Shown in pieces: positions 15,901-25,677 of a stretch of 64,000 nt of DNA (position 1 is its first letter; each line of letters begins with the position of its first letter). The stretch lies in NCBI GenBank assembly GCA_944385445.1, contig CALWXF010000001.1, positions 248,001-312,000 of the forward strand. The letters run 5' to 3'. The translations under genes and the position numbers were made by a program. The notes beneath the pieces were generated by a model that saw nothing but the letters and a program-made list of their open reading frames with translations, was not told the origin of the DNA and searched no databases. Source of the stretch: an uncultured Oscillospiraceae bacterium. Lineage in GTDB: Bacteria > Bacillota > Clostridia > Oscillospirales > Oscillospiraceae.

Positions 15901-18714
15901 TTCGACTCCGATGCTGTCATGAACCAGACCCTCTATTGCGAGGAGAACATCACCATCTCCCCCAACGGAGACGAGTACTTCGACCGCGTGGACGACTACA
16001 TCCTCTATCAGCTCCGTGACGCCAAGATGATCGTGGTGCGGGTCACCGACGCCGAGACCGGCGAGGTGTATATGTCCGACTGGAACTCCTACATCACCCG
16101 CACCCTGTACAACGCCTCTTACGCTACCCCCATCCCCCTGAGCGCCATGTACTACGGCCTCATTCCCACCTGGGACGGCACCGACCAGGAGGGCAACGTG
16201 CTGCCCAGCGGCACCAAGTGCAAGTATGAGATCATCGCCTACGGCGAGGGCGACTACGGCGACAAGGTGTACAACGAGGACATGGGCTATGAGATCACCA
16301 ACTTCGACGGCGTGGCCGCCGGGGAGCTCACTCCCACCTTTAACGGCCACGAGATGGACATGACCGGCGACGTGATCGACTTCTCCATCACCGTGGACAC
16401 CGTGGCCCCCGAGCTGGAGAACAACACCGTCTCCATCTATGAGAAGGACGGCCGCACCTATATGACCGGCACCGTCTATGATGAGGACGGCTCCCTGGCC
16501 AACATCGAAGTGTCCCCCTATGTCACCCGTACCTACAAGGAAGGTTACGGCGATCCCAACTACTCCGAGGTGGGCGTGGATAGCACCAACGCCTTCCTGG
16601 TGGAGAACTTCTATGACCCCGCCGTGAAGACTCACACCTTCACCGTGGACGTCACCGAGTACGCCCACAGCATTGAGAGCTATCCCGGCGAGAACAACGT
16701 CTATGATTTCACTTGGAACGGCAACGTGCTGGTGTCCTGCGGCGACTACGGCGCCAATGACCGCAGCTATGCCATTACCGTGGATTCCACCCAGGGCCTG
16801 GTGCTCTCCCAGACCTCTGCGCTGCTCCATCCCGGCAGCACCTTCAACCTCAGCGTCATCGACAACACCGACCAGGAGGGCGCTATGACCCGCACCTCCA
16901 GCAATCCCGACGTGGCCACCATTGACGAGTTCGGCCTGGTCACCGCTGTGGCTCCCGGCCAGACCGTCATCACCGTGGCCAAGGGCGACGCCAGCGCTAC
17001 CTGCGTGGTGGCGGTGGAGGAAGTGCCCACCGTGGTGGAAGACTTCGACCTATCCATCCAGAGCTTTGACGGCCTAAAGCCCGACGGCCAGGTGGTGGTG
17101 AAGGTGGACAACCTCCAGCCCGCCAACGTGGATCTCTCCGAGATCAAGTGGACCGTGTGGGAGGACGAGGACTACGCCGAGAACTATGCCGAGGGCCTCA
17201 TCGATGTGGACCAGTACACCAGCGACGGCCTCACCGGCGTGCTCTACCTCACCGTGTCCACCTCTCAGGAGGGCCTGGAGCTGCCTGAGGGCAACGGCAG
17301 ACTGGATGTGACCCTCAACGGGGTCACCCATTCCATGGACATCAATTGGGACGACATCTACACCACTTCCGATGAGGACGACCTGATTTCTGACATGGCC
17401 ATGGGCGACCAGGTGGTATACGTCCAGCAGGGCGAGACCGCCGAGCTGGTGGCCAGGTATCGCCAGAACAAGCTCCACGAGACCAGTGAAGTGCTCACCG
17501 AGCTCACCGGTCTGCAGCTGGACGGACCCGACTTCTACTATGTGGGCGGCACCTATGATGGCACCCTGGTCAACGAAGAGGGATATGAGCTGCCCGAGGA
17601 AATCCACCTGTACACCCGTTACAACTATGACGATGGCTCTACCTACGATGTGGAGATCGTCAACTACGACTGGTATCACGCCTATGACTACAACCCCGAG
17701 ACCGGCGTGCTCCACGTCAATTACGCCCCCAACGGCGCCAACAACAACCTGGTAATCAAGGCAGAGGGCGTGGTGTCTGAGGGTAACCCCGCCGGCGAGA
17801 TGTCTGGCGATACCTGGGAGCGCCCCGACCCCCTGTATGGTCCCTTTGACTGGACCGTCACTTCCGGCAACGGCGAGCTGACTCAGGGTACGGTAGAGAA
17901 CAACTGGGGCCAGGAGATCAATGCGGCTCTGTACACCCCCTCTGAGCCCGGCGTGAGCTACCTCACCGCTACCACCAAGGACGGCCAGTACTCCGTCAAT
18001 TTCGCCGTGGTATGCCAGGGCGTGATGGCTGATACCTTGGATTTGGACACCCACAGAATGGACCTGGAGGCTGGCCAGAGCCAGACCCTCACCGCCACTC
18101 TGAGCCCCGAGCCCACTCTGGCCGAGGATGCCCAGGTCAACTACATCAGCTTCAACCCCGATGTGGCCTCTGTGGATGAAAACGGTGTGGTCACCGCCCA
18201 CAAGGAGGGCTATGCCTACCTGAAGGTGGAGAGCGTGGCCGACAACCAGGTCACCAGCTACTGCGTGGTCAAGGTCACCGGCAACATGTACCAGGTGAAG
18301 TTCGTGGACGACACCGGCAACATCTACAAGCTGGTGGAAGTGGCCGAGGGCAGCTGCGTGTCCAAGCCCCAGGACCCCGTGCGGGAGGGCTACACCTTCG
18401 ACGGCTGGTTTGTGGACGAGGACGGCACCCAGGCCTACGACTTCAACACCCCTGTGGATGCCGACCTGACCCTGTACGCCCACTGGACCAAGGTGGACAC
18501 CGAGCCCACCCCCAATCCCGGTGGTGACGGCGGCTCCCAGGGCGGCGGCAGCGGTACCGGCGACGGTTCCCAGACCGGGGGCAACACCAAGCCCGACGGC
18601 TCCGTCCCCGGCACCGGCGACGAGAGCAACCTGATTGTCCCCATGGCCACTCTGGTGTGCGCCATGGCGGGCGTGGCCGTGCTGAGCGTGGTACGCCGCA
18701 AGGAAGAGGACTAA
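12982..18714 (+). CDS. Giant cell-surface subtilisin-like serine protease (lactocepin / C5a-peptidase type)
   Basis: This is a 1910-residue secreted protease anchored at the cell surface. Residues 1-27 are a signal peptide (cleavage after AWA). The S8 triad is complete: Asp236 in VAVLDTGLD, His342 in DHGTHVSG and Ser704 in SGTSMAAPH. A PA-like insertion (about 486-650) splits the catalytic domain, as in lactocepins. Fn3-like regions follow, then Big_2 domains near 1272-1350 and 1690-1770 and an InlB/Flg_new repeat near 1770-1836. A Gly/Ser/Thr spacer, VPGTGD (from 1875), a hydrophobic helix and RRKEED form a sortase-type tail with a variant motif. The start follows GGAGAAG. Substrates are unknown; no sortase is in the window. 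Confidence 0.9.
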   Translation: MEKVKKSMAVLLAVMILAGALPGAAWAESTQTNERTVQAQEVESESRVEYQNAQDDSQPRYAEDEVVTVIVEMEAPAVMDYYQVSSYAASVGDETSAGEAVSEYLASADAQQTTQQLLDDQQGIIDQVTALAAQQPAVTDATEENSGEPVGTIVGQWATLVNAMAIRVPYSALDEIRDLDGVKRAYVEHVYDRPEETSGTVDGDKAWYSYSYDKVGVEGVWSQGYTGQGMLVAVLDTGLDLKWGVTQNEDGTQGRGVVRVHEAFTDNSFKNDPSDAESGWNLRYTSESLAAFLEDNQLNSTTGADGGVIVWDYNGLYKNLKVPYACDYADGDINVLPTSSDHGTHVSGTVAGYAETSEGEVIFSGVAPDAQIMMMKVFPDQDGGAQQSVTLNALEDALALGADVINLSLGSDNGFADDDTMQNELYAKIEAAGIVLMTSAGNSSYSSASNNYGDNPLTSNVDTAMMSSPAIYDSNLSIASLENSIQVQSYLTWTNEDGEVREISYTDPWTVAMKATFADGKEYPVYLVEGTGTWSDYNAVGWYNEYSNPNGKTGFALVKRGDLSFADKVTNAQSFSTVVHGEKRGILGVLIYDSDPNATELINISVENTSLTSAFINGQDGAAMEAALKAGQSVNIVVPDADKAVESPTDGQMSTFSSWGAGPSLELKPEITAPGGNIWSTIIDQLNTADQGYTGSYGMMSGTSMAAPHMSGIGALVRQYVQSSAAFAGKEPSEVGDIVNQLLVSTAVPQTDTNGVYYSPRQQGAGLVNATAAVETPAYVTVDGQNVGKLELLDDPDRTGSYDITFDVHNISDKAVTYNVAITLQRPDTQTVDSTWGERNTMMHQDVVIKTVELGQVTVEAGQTARFSKTVTLTDSEKAQLDQLFENGVYVEGFVSLTDTAGTAPTLGLPMLAFYGDWTAAPIFDQGDWTDEAEDGENVMNNESTWGVSLMGSTVVNWSSGGIIGYLDLGQNPFDSDAVMNQTLYCEENITISPNGDEYFDRVDDYILYQLRDAKMIVVRVTDAETGEVYMSDWNSYITRTLYNASYATPIPLSAMYYGLIPTWDGTDQEGNVLPSGTKCKYEIIAYGEGDYGDKVYNEDMGYEITNFDGVAAGELTPTFNGHEMDMTGDVIDFSITVDTVAPELENNTVSIYEKDGRTYMTGTVYDEDGSLANIEVSPYVTRTYKEGYGDPNYSEVGVDSTNAFLVENFYDPAVKTHTFTVDVTEYAHSIESYPGENNVYDFTWNGNVLVSCGDYGANDRSYAITVDSTQGLVLSQTSALLHPGSTFNLSVIDNTDQEGAMTRTSSNPDVATIDEFGLVTAVAPGQTVITVAKGDASATCVVAVEEVPTVVEDFDLSIQSFDGLKPDGQVVVKVDNLQPANVDLSEIKWTVWEDEDYAENYAEGLIDVDQYTSDGLTGVLYLTVSTSQEGLELPEGNGRLDVTLNGVTHSMDINWDDIYTTSDEDDLISDMAMGDQVVYVQQGETAELVARYRQNKLHETSEVLTELTGLQLDGPDFYYVGGTYDGTLVNEEGYELPEEIHLYTRYNYDDGSTYDVEIVNYDWYHAYDYNPETGVLHVNYAPNGANNNLVIKAEGVVSEGNPAGEMSGDTWERPDPLYGPFDWTVTSGNGELTQGTVENNWGQEINAALYTPSEPGVSYLTATTKDGQYSVNFAVVCQGVMADTLDLDTHRMDLEAGQSQTLTATLSPEPTLAEDAQVNYISFNPDVASVDENGVVTAHKEGYAYLKVESVADNQVTSYCVVKVTGNMYQVKFVDDTGNIYKLVEVAEGSCVSKPQDPVREGYTFDGWFVDEDGTQAYDFNTPVDADLTLYAHWTKVDTEPTPNPGGDGGSQGGGSGTGDGSQTGGNTKPDGSVPGTGDESNLIVPMATLVCAMAGVAVLSVVRRKEED

Positions 18715-18736
18715 ACTGAACTTCCCCAACGCCAAA

Positions 18737-18768
18737 CAGGCGGGGCCGGATTTTTCCGGCCCCGCCTG
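18737..18768. terminator. Terminator after the subtilase
   Basis: A 13-base-pair perfect stem (CAGGCGGGGCCGG with its complement) encloses ATTTTT. There is no clean T run, but stability is high. Confidence 0.65.
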
Positions 18769-18799
18769 ACGCTTTTCAAAAATACAGATATGTTGTGAA

Positions 18800-18838
18800 A
18801 AAAGAAAGCCGCACAGCCAAAGGCTGTGCGGCCTGCTT
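18800..18838 (-). terminator. Terminator of the ferredoxin gene
   Basis: GCCGCACAGCC pairs with GGCTGTGCGGC around AAA (18808-18832). Read on the minus strand it is followed by a T-rich run, so it ends the ferredoxin transcript. Confidence 0.75.
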
Positions 18839-18853
18839 TTTTGCAGACTGAAA

Positions 18854-19027
18854 TTAGTCGGCGGGAGCGATGGCGCCCACGGGGCAGGTGCCGGCGCAAG
18901 CGCCGCAGTCGATGCAAGTACCAGCGTCGATCTGCATGTGATCGTCACCCATGGAAATAGCGCCCACGGGGCAAGCGGACTCGCAGGAGCCGCAGGACAC
19001 GCAGGTGTCATTGATTGCATGTGCCAT
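18854..19027 (-). CDS. 2[4Fe-4S] ferredoxin
   Basis: This is a 57-residue clostridial-type ferredoxin that shuttles low-potential electrons, for example from Bcd-EtfAB or pyruvate oxidation to hydrogenase or Rnf. Both cluster motifs are present: CVSCGSCESACP (residues 9-20) and CIDCGACAGTCP (38-49), each a CX2CX2CX3CP pattern. The start at 19027 follows GGAGGTG by eight bases. It has its own promoter (19067-19094) and terminator, so it is monocistronic. It is a likely partner of the upstream butyrate bifurcating complex; the physical partner cannot be read from sequence. Confidence 0.93.
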   Translation of the reverse strand: MAHAINDTCVSCGSCESACPVGAISMGDDHMQIDAGTCIDCGACAGTCPVGAIAPAD

Positions 19028-19066
19028 GTAAAATACACCTCCATCATTAGAGTTAGAACCATTCTC

Positions 19067-19094
19067 ATTGTAGCATAACTGGCGAAAAATGCAA
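19067..19094 (-). promoter_or_regulatory. Promoter of the ferredoxin gene
   Basis: On the minus strand TTGCAT (19094-19089) and TACAAT (19072-19067) are separated by 16 bases, ending about 40 bases before the ATG. Confidence 0.6.
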
Positions 19095-19194
19095 CAAGGA
19101 ATTTTGGGAAATGGGGGTGGGAGAAAAATCTGGGCACAGGGGTATAAACTGGGGAAAAGCAACCCATGATTGGAGGGAAGACAGGAGGGATTCC

Positions 19195-21273
19195 ATGGAA
19201 GACAGGAAGGAATGGAAGGAACGTTTCCCAGTGGGGAAGAAGGGCGGCCTGCCCCGGGACTCTGCGGGGTGGGGCGGAGAGATGCAAGCCACCCGGGGAG
19301 AACGGGCCAGAGTGCGGGAGGGTGGGGAGACCAAGCTCACCGACCGCTATTCCCGGGACCTCACCCGTCTGGCGGCCATGGGAGCCTTGGACCCCCTCAT
19401 TGGACGGGACGAGGAGGTGGGCCGGGTGGTGCAGATCCTCTCCCGGCGCACCAAAAACAATCCCGCCCTGGTGGGAGAGCCGGGGGTGGGCAAAACCGCC
19501 GTGGCCGAGGGCTTGGCCATGCGTATGGCCGCCGGACAGGTGCCCCCGGTGCTGCGGGGCAAGCGACTTTTGTCCCTGGACCTGGTGTCCATGGTGGCGG
19601 GCACCAAGTACCGGGGTGAATTTGAAGATCGTGTAAACCAAATCCTGGCGGAGGTACACCGGGCAGGCAACGTCATCCTCTTTCTGGACGAGCTGCACAA
19701 CATTGTGGGTGCGGGCTCGGCGGAGGGGGCCATTGATGCTGCCAACATCTTGAAGCCCGCCCTGGGCCGGGGTGAGATCCAGGTGGTGGGGGCCACCACC
19801 CTGGAGGAGTACCGCAAGTATATCGAGAAGGACTCCGCCCTGGAGCGGCGCTTCCAGCCCGTGCGGGTGGGGGAGCCCACCCCGGAGCAGACCCTGGAGA
19901 TCTTGAAGGGCATCCGCCCCCGGTATGAGGCCCACCACGGCATTGTCATCACCGACCGGGCCCTGGAGGCGGCGGTGGTGCTGTCCCGGCGGTACCTCCC
20001 CGACCGCTTCTTGCCGGACAAGGCCATTGACCTCATGGACGAGGGGGCGGCCAAGCTGCGGATGCAGGGGGAGGTGCCCCACTCCCTGCGGGGACTGATG
20101 GGCCGTATTGAGCAGGCCGCCCGGGAGCGGCGGGCGGCAGCGGCGGAGCAGAATTACGAGCGGGCCGCCATGCTCCGGGATGCAGAGTGGGACTTCCGGG
20201 GGGAGCTGGAGCGGAAGCTGTCCCGAAAGCAGCTTGCTGCCCATCAGCAGCTGGAGCCGGAACACATCGCCTCGGTGGTGGCCCAATGGACGGGCATCCC
20301 GGTGGAGACGGTGACCAAAGGAGAGGCCCGGCGGCTGCTGGGGCTGGAGAACGAGCTGCGGGCCCGGGTGGTGGGGCAGGACCAGGCGGTGGCGGCGGTG
20401 TCCGCTGCCATCCGCCGCTCCCGGGTTGGGCTCAAGGAGCCCAACCGCCCGGTGGGGGTGTTCCTCTTCCTGGGCCCCACCGGAGTGGGGAAGACCGAGC
20501 TGTGCCGGGCCCTGGCCGCCGCCCTCTTCGGCAGCGAGGAGGCCATCATCCGCTTCGACATGTCCGAGTATATGGAGAAGCACTCGGTGTCCCGGCTGGT
20601 GGGTGCGCCCCCCGGCTATGTGGGCCACGAGGAGGGGGGACAGCTCACCGAGCGGGTACGCCGCCGCCCCTGGTCGGTGGTGCTCTTTGACGAGATGGAA
20701 AAGGCCCACGCCGATCTCCACAACATCCTGTTGCAGGTCATGGAGGACGGGGTGCTCACCGATGGCCTGGGACGAAAGGCGGACTTCCGCAACACCGTGG
20801 TGGTGATGACCTCTAACGTGGGGGCCCGCCACATGGTCAGCCACACGCCCCCCATGGGCTTTGCCGGGGGCGACCTGGACGCCTACCGCACCAGGGCGGT
20901 GATGGAGGAACTCAGGCGCCAGTTCCCACCGGAATTTCTCAACCGCCTGGACGAGGTGGTGCTCTTCCACCGCCTGGACCAGCCCCACTTGGAGCGCATC
21001 GCCGGGCGGCTGCTGGGCGGCCTGGAGGGCCGCCTGGCCGCCCTGGGGGTGGGCCTCAAGGCGGACGAGAGGGCGGTGTCCCTGCTGGCCAGCCCCATGG
21101 AGGAGCGGGAGCGGGACCAGGGGGCCCGCCCCATCCGCCGCTCGGTGCGCCGCCGGGTGGAGGAGCCCGCCGCCCAGATGCTCCTGTCCCGGGACCTGGA
21201 GCGGGGAGACGTGCTGTGCCTGGGGGTGGAGGAGGAGCAGCTGGTGCTCCACCGGGAGAAAAAACAAATCTGA
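19195..21273 (+). CDS. ClpC-like AAA+ ATPase lacking the N-terminal Clp repeat domain
   Basis: Clp/Hsp100 unfoldases thread proteins into ClpP or disaggregate them. The 692 residues hold two AAA+ modules: Walker A GEPGVGKT (Lys100) with Walker [10 protein letters not shown], and Walker A GPTGVGKT (Lys433) with [15 protein letters not shown]-like motif (about 318-340, [17 protein letters not shown]) lies between them, as in ClpC. About 60 charged residues replace the 150-residue Clp N domain, so adaptor or substrate recruitment should differ from standard ClpC. No clear ClpP-binding loop motif was confirmed. The ATG at 19195 follows AGGAGGGA. The gene stands alone between the ferredoxin and argG; no mcsA/mcsB/ctsR is adjacent. 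Confidence 0.85.
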   Translation: MEDRKEWKERFPVGKKGGLPRDSAGWGGEMQATRGERARVREGGETKLTDRYSRDLTRLAAMGALDPLIGRDEEVGRVVQILSRRTKNNPALVGEPGVGKTAVAEGLAMRMAAGQVPPVLRGKRLLSLDLVSMVAGTKYRGEFEDRVNQILAEVHRAGNVILFLDELHNIVGAGSAEGAIDAANILKPALGRGEIQVVGATTLEEYRKYIEKDSALERRFQPVRVGEPTPEQTLEILKGIRPRYEAHHGIVITDRALEAAVVLSRRYLPDRFLPDKAIDLMDEGAAKLRMQGEVPHSLRGLMGRIEQAARERRAAAAEQNYERAAMLRDAEWDFRGELERKLSRKQLAAHQQLEPEHIASVVAQWTGIPVETVTKGEARRLLGLENELRARVVGQDQAVAAVSAAIRRSRVGLKEPNRPVGVFLFLGPTGVGKTELCRALAAALFGSEEAIIRFDMSEYMEKHSVSRLVGAPPGYVGHEEGGQLTERVRRRPWSVVLFDEMEKAHADLHNILLQVMEDGVLTDGLGRKADFRNTVVVMTSNVGARHMVSHTPPMGFAGGDLDAYRTRAVMEELRRQFPPEFLNRLDEVVLFHRLDQPHLERIAGRLLGGLEGRLAALGVGLKADERAVSLLASPMEERERDQGARPIRRSVRRRVEEPAAQMLLSRDLERGDVLCLGVEEEQLVLHREKKQI

Positions 21274-21277
21274 ATGC

Positions 21278-21313
21278 GCAGCGGGCCGTCTCTCCCGTGA
21301 GACGGCTCGCTGC
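21278..21313 (+). terminator. Strong hairpin after the ClpC-like gene
   Basis: A 15-base stem (21278-21292 with 21299-21313; one G-U pair) has no T run after it. It may protect the mRNA 3' end or act as a weak terminator. Confidence 0.5.
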
Positions 21314-21387
21314 CTTGCATGAATATGCATATATACATGAATAAACCCCGGATATTGTGGAATATTACCCATAGAATTTTGGGAACG

Positions 21388-21405
21388 ATTGAATAGTTAT
21401 GCAAA
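21388..21405. promoter_or_regulatory. Candidate ArgR/AhrC operator (ARG box) upstream of argG
   Basis: ATTGAATAGTTATGCAAA fits about 15 of 18 positions of the ARG-box consensus TNTGAATWWWWATTCANW. It ends seven bases before the -35 hexamer of the argG promoter. A second AT-rich imperfect palindrome with two CATGAAT motifs lies at 21318-21345. ArgR boxes usually occur in pairs, which supports arginine-dependent control. Confidence 0.55.
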
Positions 21406-21412
21406 TTGGGGG

Positions 21413-21441
21413 TTGCAATTTTCCAGGAGAAGGGGTATACT
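21413..21441 (+). promoter_or_regulatory. Promoter of the argGHJBDF cluster
   Basis: TTGCAA (21413-21418) and TATACT (21436-21441) with a 17-base spacer, identical in both hexamers to the butyrate-operon promoter. Confidence 0.75.
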
Positions 21442-21483
21442 CTACTTCACTAAGACAGAGAAACGCATTGGAGGAATGCAACC

Positions 21484-22698
<1,215 letters not shown>

Positions 22699-22751
22699 TA
22701 ACCTTTTGCGTAGAGGAGGGCTTTTCGCTCTCACCTCAGACGCTCAAAACT

Positions 22752-22940
22752 CTCTTGGTATAGAGCCTCGCAGAGTTCCGTCACCCGCAGGTGACGGAAT
22801 AAAATGAAATCCAGTCATTTCCGGGGACATGCGCATCGGAAATGACACTTCTCATGACGGGTGGGGTGACTTTTTCGTAAGAAATCGAACCCCATCCGTC
22901 ATGCAATCCTTTCGCCAAAGAAGTCTTGGGACTTCTTTGG
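22752..22940 (+). repeat. Four-hairpin structured repeat, copy B
   Basis: This is the same architecture as copy A at 5217. H1 is 22776-22785 with 22790-22799, loop CGCA. H2 is 22814-22822 with 22838-22846, loop containing GGACATGCGCAT. H3 is 22856-22867 with 22889-22900. H4 is CCAAAGAAGT with ACTTCTTTGG (to 22940). The shared single-stranded pieces are CTCTTGG, CAGAGT, ATGAAAT, ACTTCTCA and TGCAATC. Stem sequences differ wholly from copy A yet pair fully. No flanking duplication is visible here. It fills most of the argG-argH gap. Confidence 0.75.
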
Positions 22941-23007
22941 CATGTTGCGCAGGGGCGGTTATCCTCCGCCCCTGCTGTGGTTTATTTTTCCGAAAGGCTG
23001 TGTTATT

Positions 23008-24396
23008 ATGAAACTATGGGCAGGACGCTTCCAGAAGGAAACGGATACACAGGTCAATGACTTCAACTCCTCCATCACCTTTGACGCCCGCCTCTATGAG
23101 CAGGATATCCGTGGCTCCATTGCCCACGCCACCATGCTGGGCAAACAGGGCATCATTGAGGAGCACGAGGCGGAGAAGATTGTGGAGGGCCTGAAGGCCA
23201 TTTTGGAGGACATCGAGGACGAGAAGGTGGAGTTCTCTCTGGACAATGAGGACATCCACATGAACATCGAGGCCCTCCTCACCCAGCGCATCGGCCAGAC
23301 AGGCAAGCGTCTGCACACCGGACGCAGCCGCAACGACCAGGTGGCCACCGACTTCCGGCTCTATGTGAAGGAGCAGATTCCCACCATCATCGACATGATT
23401 GTGGATCTGCAGAAGGTGCTCATCCGCAAGGCCAAGGCCAATGTACATACGGTGATGCCCGGCTACACCCACCTGCAGCGGGCCCAGCCCACCACCTTCG
23501 GCCACTACATGATGGCCTACGCCAACATGCTGCGCCGGGACGTGACCCGGCTGGAGGACTGCCTGGAGCGCATGGACGAGTGCCCCCTGGGTGCTGGCGC
23601 CCTGGCCACCTCCACCTATCCCGTGGACCGGTTCCAGACCGCTGCCGCCCTGGGCTTTGCCAAGCCCTGTGACAACTCCATGGATGCCGTGTCCGATCGG
23701 GACTACGCCATCGAGCTGCTGTCCGCCCTGTCCATCCTCATGATGCACCTGTCCCGGTTCTCTGAGGAGATCATTCTGTGGTGCTCCTGGGAGTTCAAGT
23801 TCGTGGACCTGGACGACGCCTACTCCACCGGCTCCTCCATCATGCCCCAGAAGAAGAACCCCGATGTGGCCGAGCTGGTCCGGGGCAAGACGGGCCGGGT
23901 GTACGGCTCCCTCATCACCCTCCTCACCGTGATGAAGGGTCTGCCCCTTGCCTACAACAAGGACATGCAGGAGGACAAGGAGCCGGTGTTTGACGCCATC
24001 GACACCGTTCAGCTGTGTGTGCCCGTGTTCGGGGCCATGCTGGACACCCTGACCGTGCGGCCCAAGAACATGTCCAAAGCTGCCTCCGGCGGCTTCATCA
24101 ATGCCACCGACTGTGCCGACTACCTAGTGAAGAAGGGCATGCCCTTCCGGGAGGCCTATATGATCGTGGGCCGCCTGGTGAATATGTGCATCAAGTCCGG
24201 GGAGAGCCTGGACACCCTGCCCTTGAAGGACTTCCGCTCCATCAGCGCCCTGTTTGACGAGGACGTGTACGAGGCCCTCCAGCTCAAGACCTGTGTCAAC
24301 GGCCGCACCGTGTACGGTGGCCCCTCGGAGGAGTCTGTCAACCAGCAAATTCAGCTCATGGAGGAGTTTGTCGCCCTCCACAGTCCAAAGCAATAA
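23008..24396 (+). CDS. argH: Argininosuccinate lyase
   Basis: ArgH cleaves argininosuccinate to arginine and fumarate as a homotetramer. The 462 residues begin MKLWAGRFQKETDTQVNDF and contain the superfamily signature GSSIMPQKKNPDVAEL near residue 275 and GRSRNDQVATDFRLY near residue 105. The start at 23008 is chosen by homology; its ribosome site (GAAAGG, 14 bases away) is weak, and an upstream in-frame start lies in the repeat-derived spacer. It follows argG after structured repeat copy B and precedes argJ by 13 bases. Confidence 0.95.
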   Translation: MKLWAGRFQKETDTQVNDFNSSITFDARLYEQDIRGSIAHATMLGKQGIIEEHEAEKIVEGLKAILEDIEDEKVEFSLDNEDIHMNIEALLTQRIGQTGKRLHTGRSRNDQVATDFRLYVKEQIPTIIDMIVDLQKVLIRKAKANVHTVMPGYTHLQRAQPTTFGHYMMAYANMLRRDVTRLEDCLERMDECPLGAGALATSTYPVDRFQTAAALGFAKPCDNSMDAVSDRDYAIELLSALSILMMHLSRFSEEIILWCSWEFKFVDLDDAYSTGSSIMPQKKNPDVAELVRGKTGRVYGSLITLLTVMKGLPLAYNKDMQEDKEPVFDAIDTVQLCVPVFGAMLDTLTVRPKNMSKAASGGFINATDCADYLVKKGMPFREAYMIVGRLVNMCIKSGESLDTLPLKDFRSISALFDEDVYEALQLKTCVNGRTVYGGPSEESVNQQIQLMEEFVALHSPKQ

Positions 24397-24409
24397 GGAG
24401 AGATTGCAT

Positions 24410-25657
24410 ATGAAAACCATTTCCGGCGGTGTCACCGCCCCCCGTGGCTTCCGGGCCGCTGGGGTGTACTGCGGGGTCAAGGCCAGCCACGGCGGCGACG
24501 TGGCTGGTGTGCCTGGCACCCGCGGCAAGCCTGATCTGGCCATGATCGTGTCCGACTGCGAGTGTACCGCCGCCGCCACCTATACCCTCAACCGGGTGAA
24601 GGCCGCCCCCCTGTATGTGACTATGGGCCACCTGGAGGACGGAGTGTGCCGGGGCATTGTGGCCAACAGCGGCAATGCCAACGCCTGCGCCCCCCTCAGC
24701 CACGAAAACGCTGAGAAGATGTGTGAGCTGGCCGCCGCCGCCACCGGGCTCAAGCCTGAGGACTTCGCCGTGGCCTCCACCGGCGTCATCGGCCAGACCC
24801 TGAACATCGCAGCCATCGAAAAGGGAATGCCTCAGGTGGCCGGGGAGCTGTCCTATGAGGGCTCCGATGCCGCTGCCCACGCCATCATGACCACCGACAC
24901 GGTGAAAAAGGAGATCGCTGTCACCATCACCATCGGCGGCAAGCCTGTGACGGTGGGCGCCATCGCCAAGGGCTCCGGCATGATCCACCCCAACATGGGC
25001 ACTATGCTCTGCTTCATCACCACCGACTGCGCCATTACCTCCGAGATGCTCTCCGAGGCCCTCCACGACATTGTGCCCCGCACCTTCAACCGGGTCACGG
25101 TGGACGGGGACACCTCCACCAACGACATGTGCGTGGTGCTGGCCAACGGCATGGCAGGCAACACCCAGATCGAGTGGAAGGACGACGACTACACCCTCTT
25201 CTACAAGGCCCTGTATCAGGTGTGCGAGACCATGGCCCGTTCCATCGCCGGAGACGGCGAGGGCGCCAGCCGCCTCATCACCTGCACCGTCACCGGGGCA
25301 CGCAGCGAGGAGGCTGCCGAGCGCCTTTCTAAGGCCGTGGTGGGGTCCTCCCTGGTGAAGGCCGCCATGTTTGGCGCCGACGCCAACTGGGGCCGGGTGC
25401 TGTGCGCCATGGGCTACTCCAAGGCCCCCTTCCGCCCCGAGTATGTGGACGTGTCCTTCTCCTCTGTCCAGGGTGACATTCTGGTGTGCCAGCATGGCAC
25501 CGGGGTGGACTTTGACGAGGACCTGGCCAAGAAGATTCTCAGCCAGGACGAGGTGGTCATTGCGGTCGACCTCCACGAGGGGGAGGACCAGGCCACCTGC
25601 TGGGGCTGCGACTTGACCTATGAGTATGTAAAAATCAACGGAGATTACCGCTCCTGA
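24410..25657 (+). CDS. argJ: Glutamate N-acetyltransferase / amino-acid acetyltransferase
   Basis: ArgJ transfers the acetyl group from N-acetylornithine to glutamate, closing the acetyl cycle, and may also use acetyl-CoA. The 415-residue precursor self-cleaves before the nucleophilic threonine, here Thr198 in GMIHPNMGTMLCF, giving alpha and beta chains. The usual MATML is MGTML, a Gly for Ala just before the cut, which should be tolerated. GGAGAG lies seven bases before the ATG. No separate argA, argE or argO gene is visible, consistent with a cyclic pathway. Confidence 0.95.
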   Translation: MKTISGGVTAPRGFRAAGVYCGVKASHGGDVAGVPGTRGKPDLAMIVSDCECTAAATYTLNRVKAAPLYVTMGHLEDGVCRGIVANSGNANACAPLSHENAEKMCELAAAATGLKPEDFAVASTGVIGQTLNIAAIEKGMPQVAGELSYEGSDAAAHAIMTTDTVKKEIAVTITIGGKPVTVGAIAKGSGMIHPNMGTMLCFITTDCAITSEMLSEALHDIVPRTFNRVTVDGDTSTNDMCVVLANGMAGNTQIEWKDDDYTLFYKALYQVCETMARSIAGDGEGASRLITCTVTGARSEEAAERLSKAVVGSSLVKAAMFGADANWGRVLCAMGYSKAPFRPEYVDVSFSSVQGDILVCQHGTGVDFDEDLAKKILSQDEVVIAVDLHEGEDQATCWGCDLTYEYVKINGDYRS

Positions 25658-25677
25658 TAAAAACGAAGGTGCTGAAC

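Noticed and set aside
13012-16830. 1272-codon open frame on the minus strand under the subtilase
   Set aside because: Antisense shadow of a GC-rich gene; composition is not protein-like.
17074-21372. 1432-codon open frame on the minus strand across the subtilase end, ferredoxin and ClpC-like gene
   Set aside because: It crosses terminators and three confirmed genes and has no recognisable domain.
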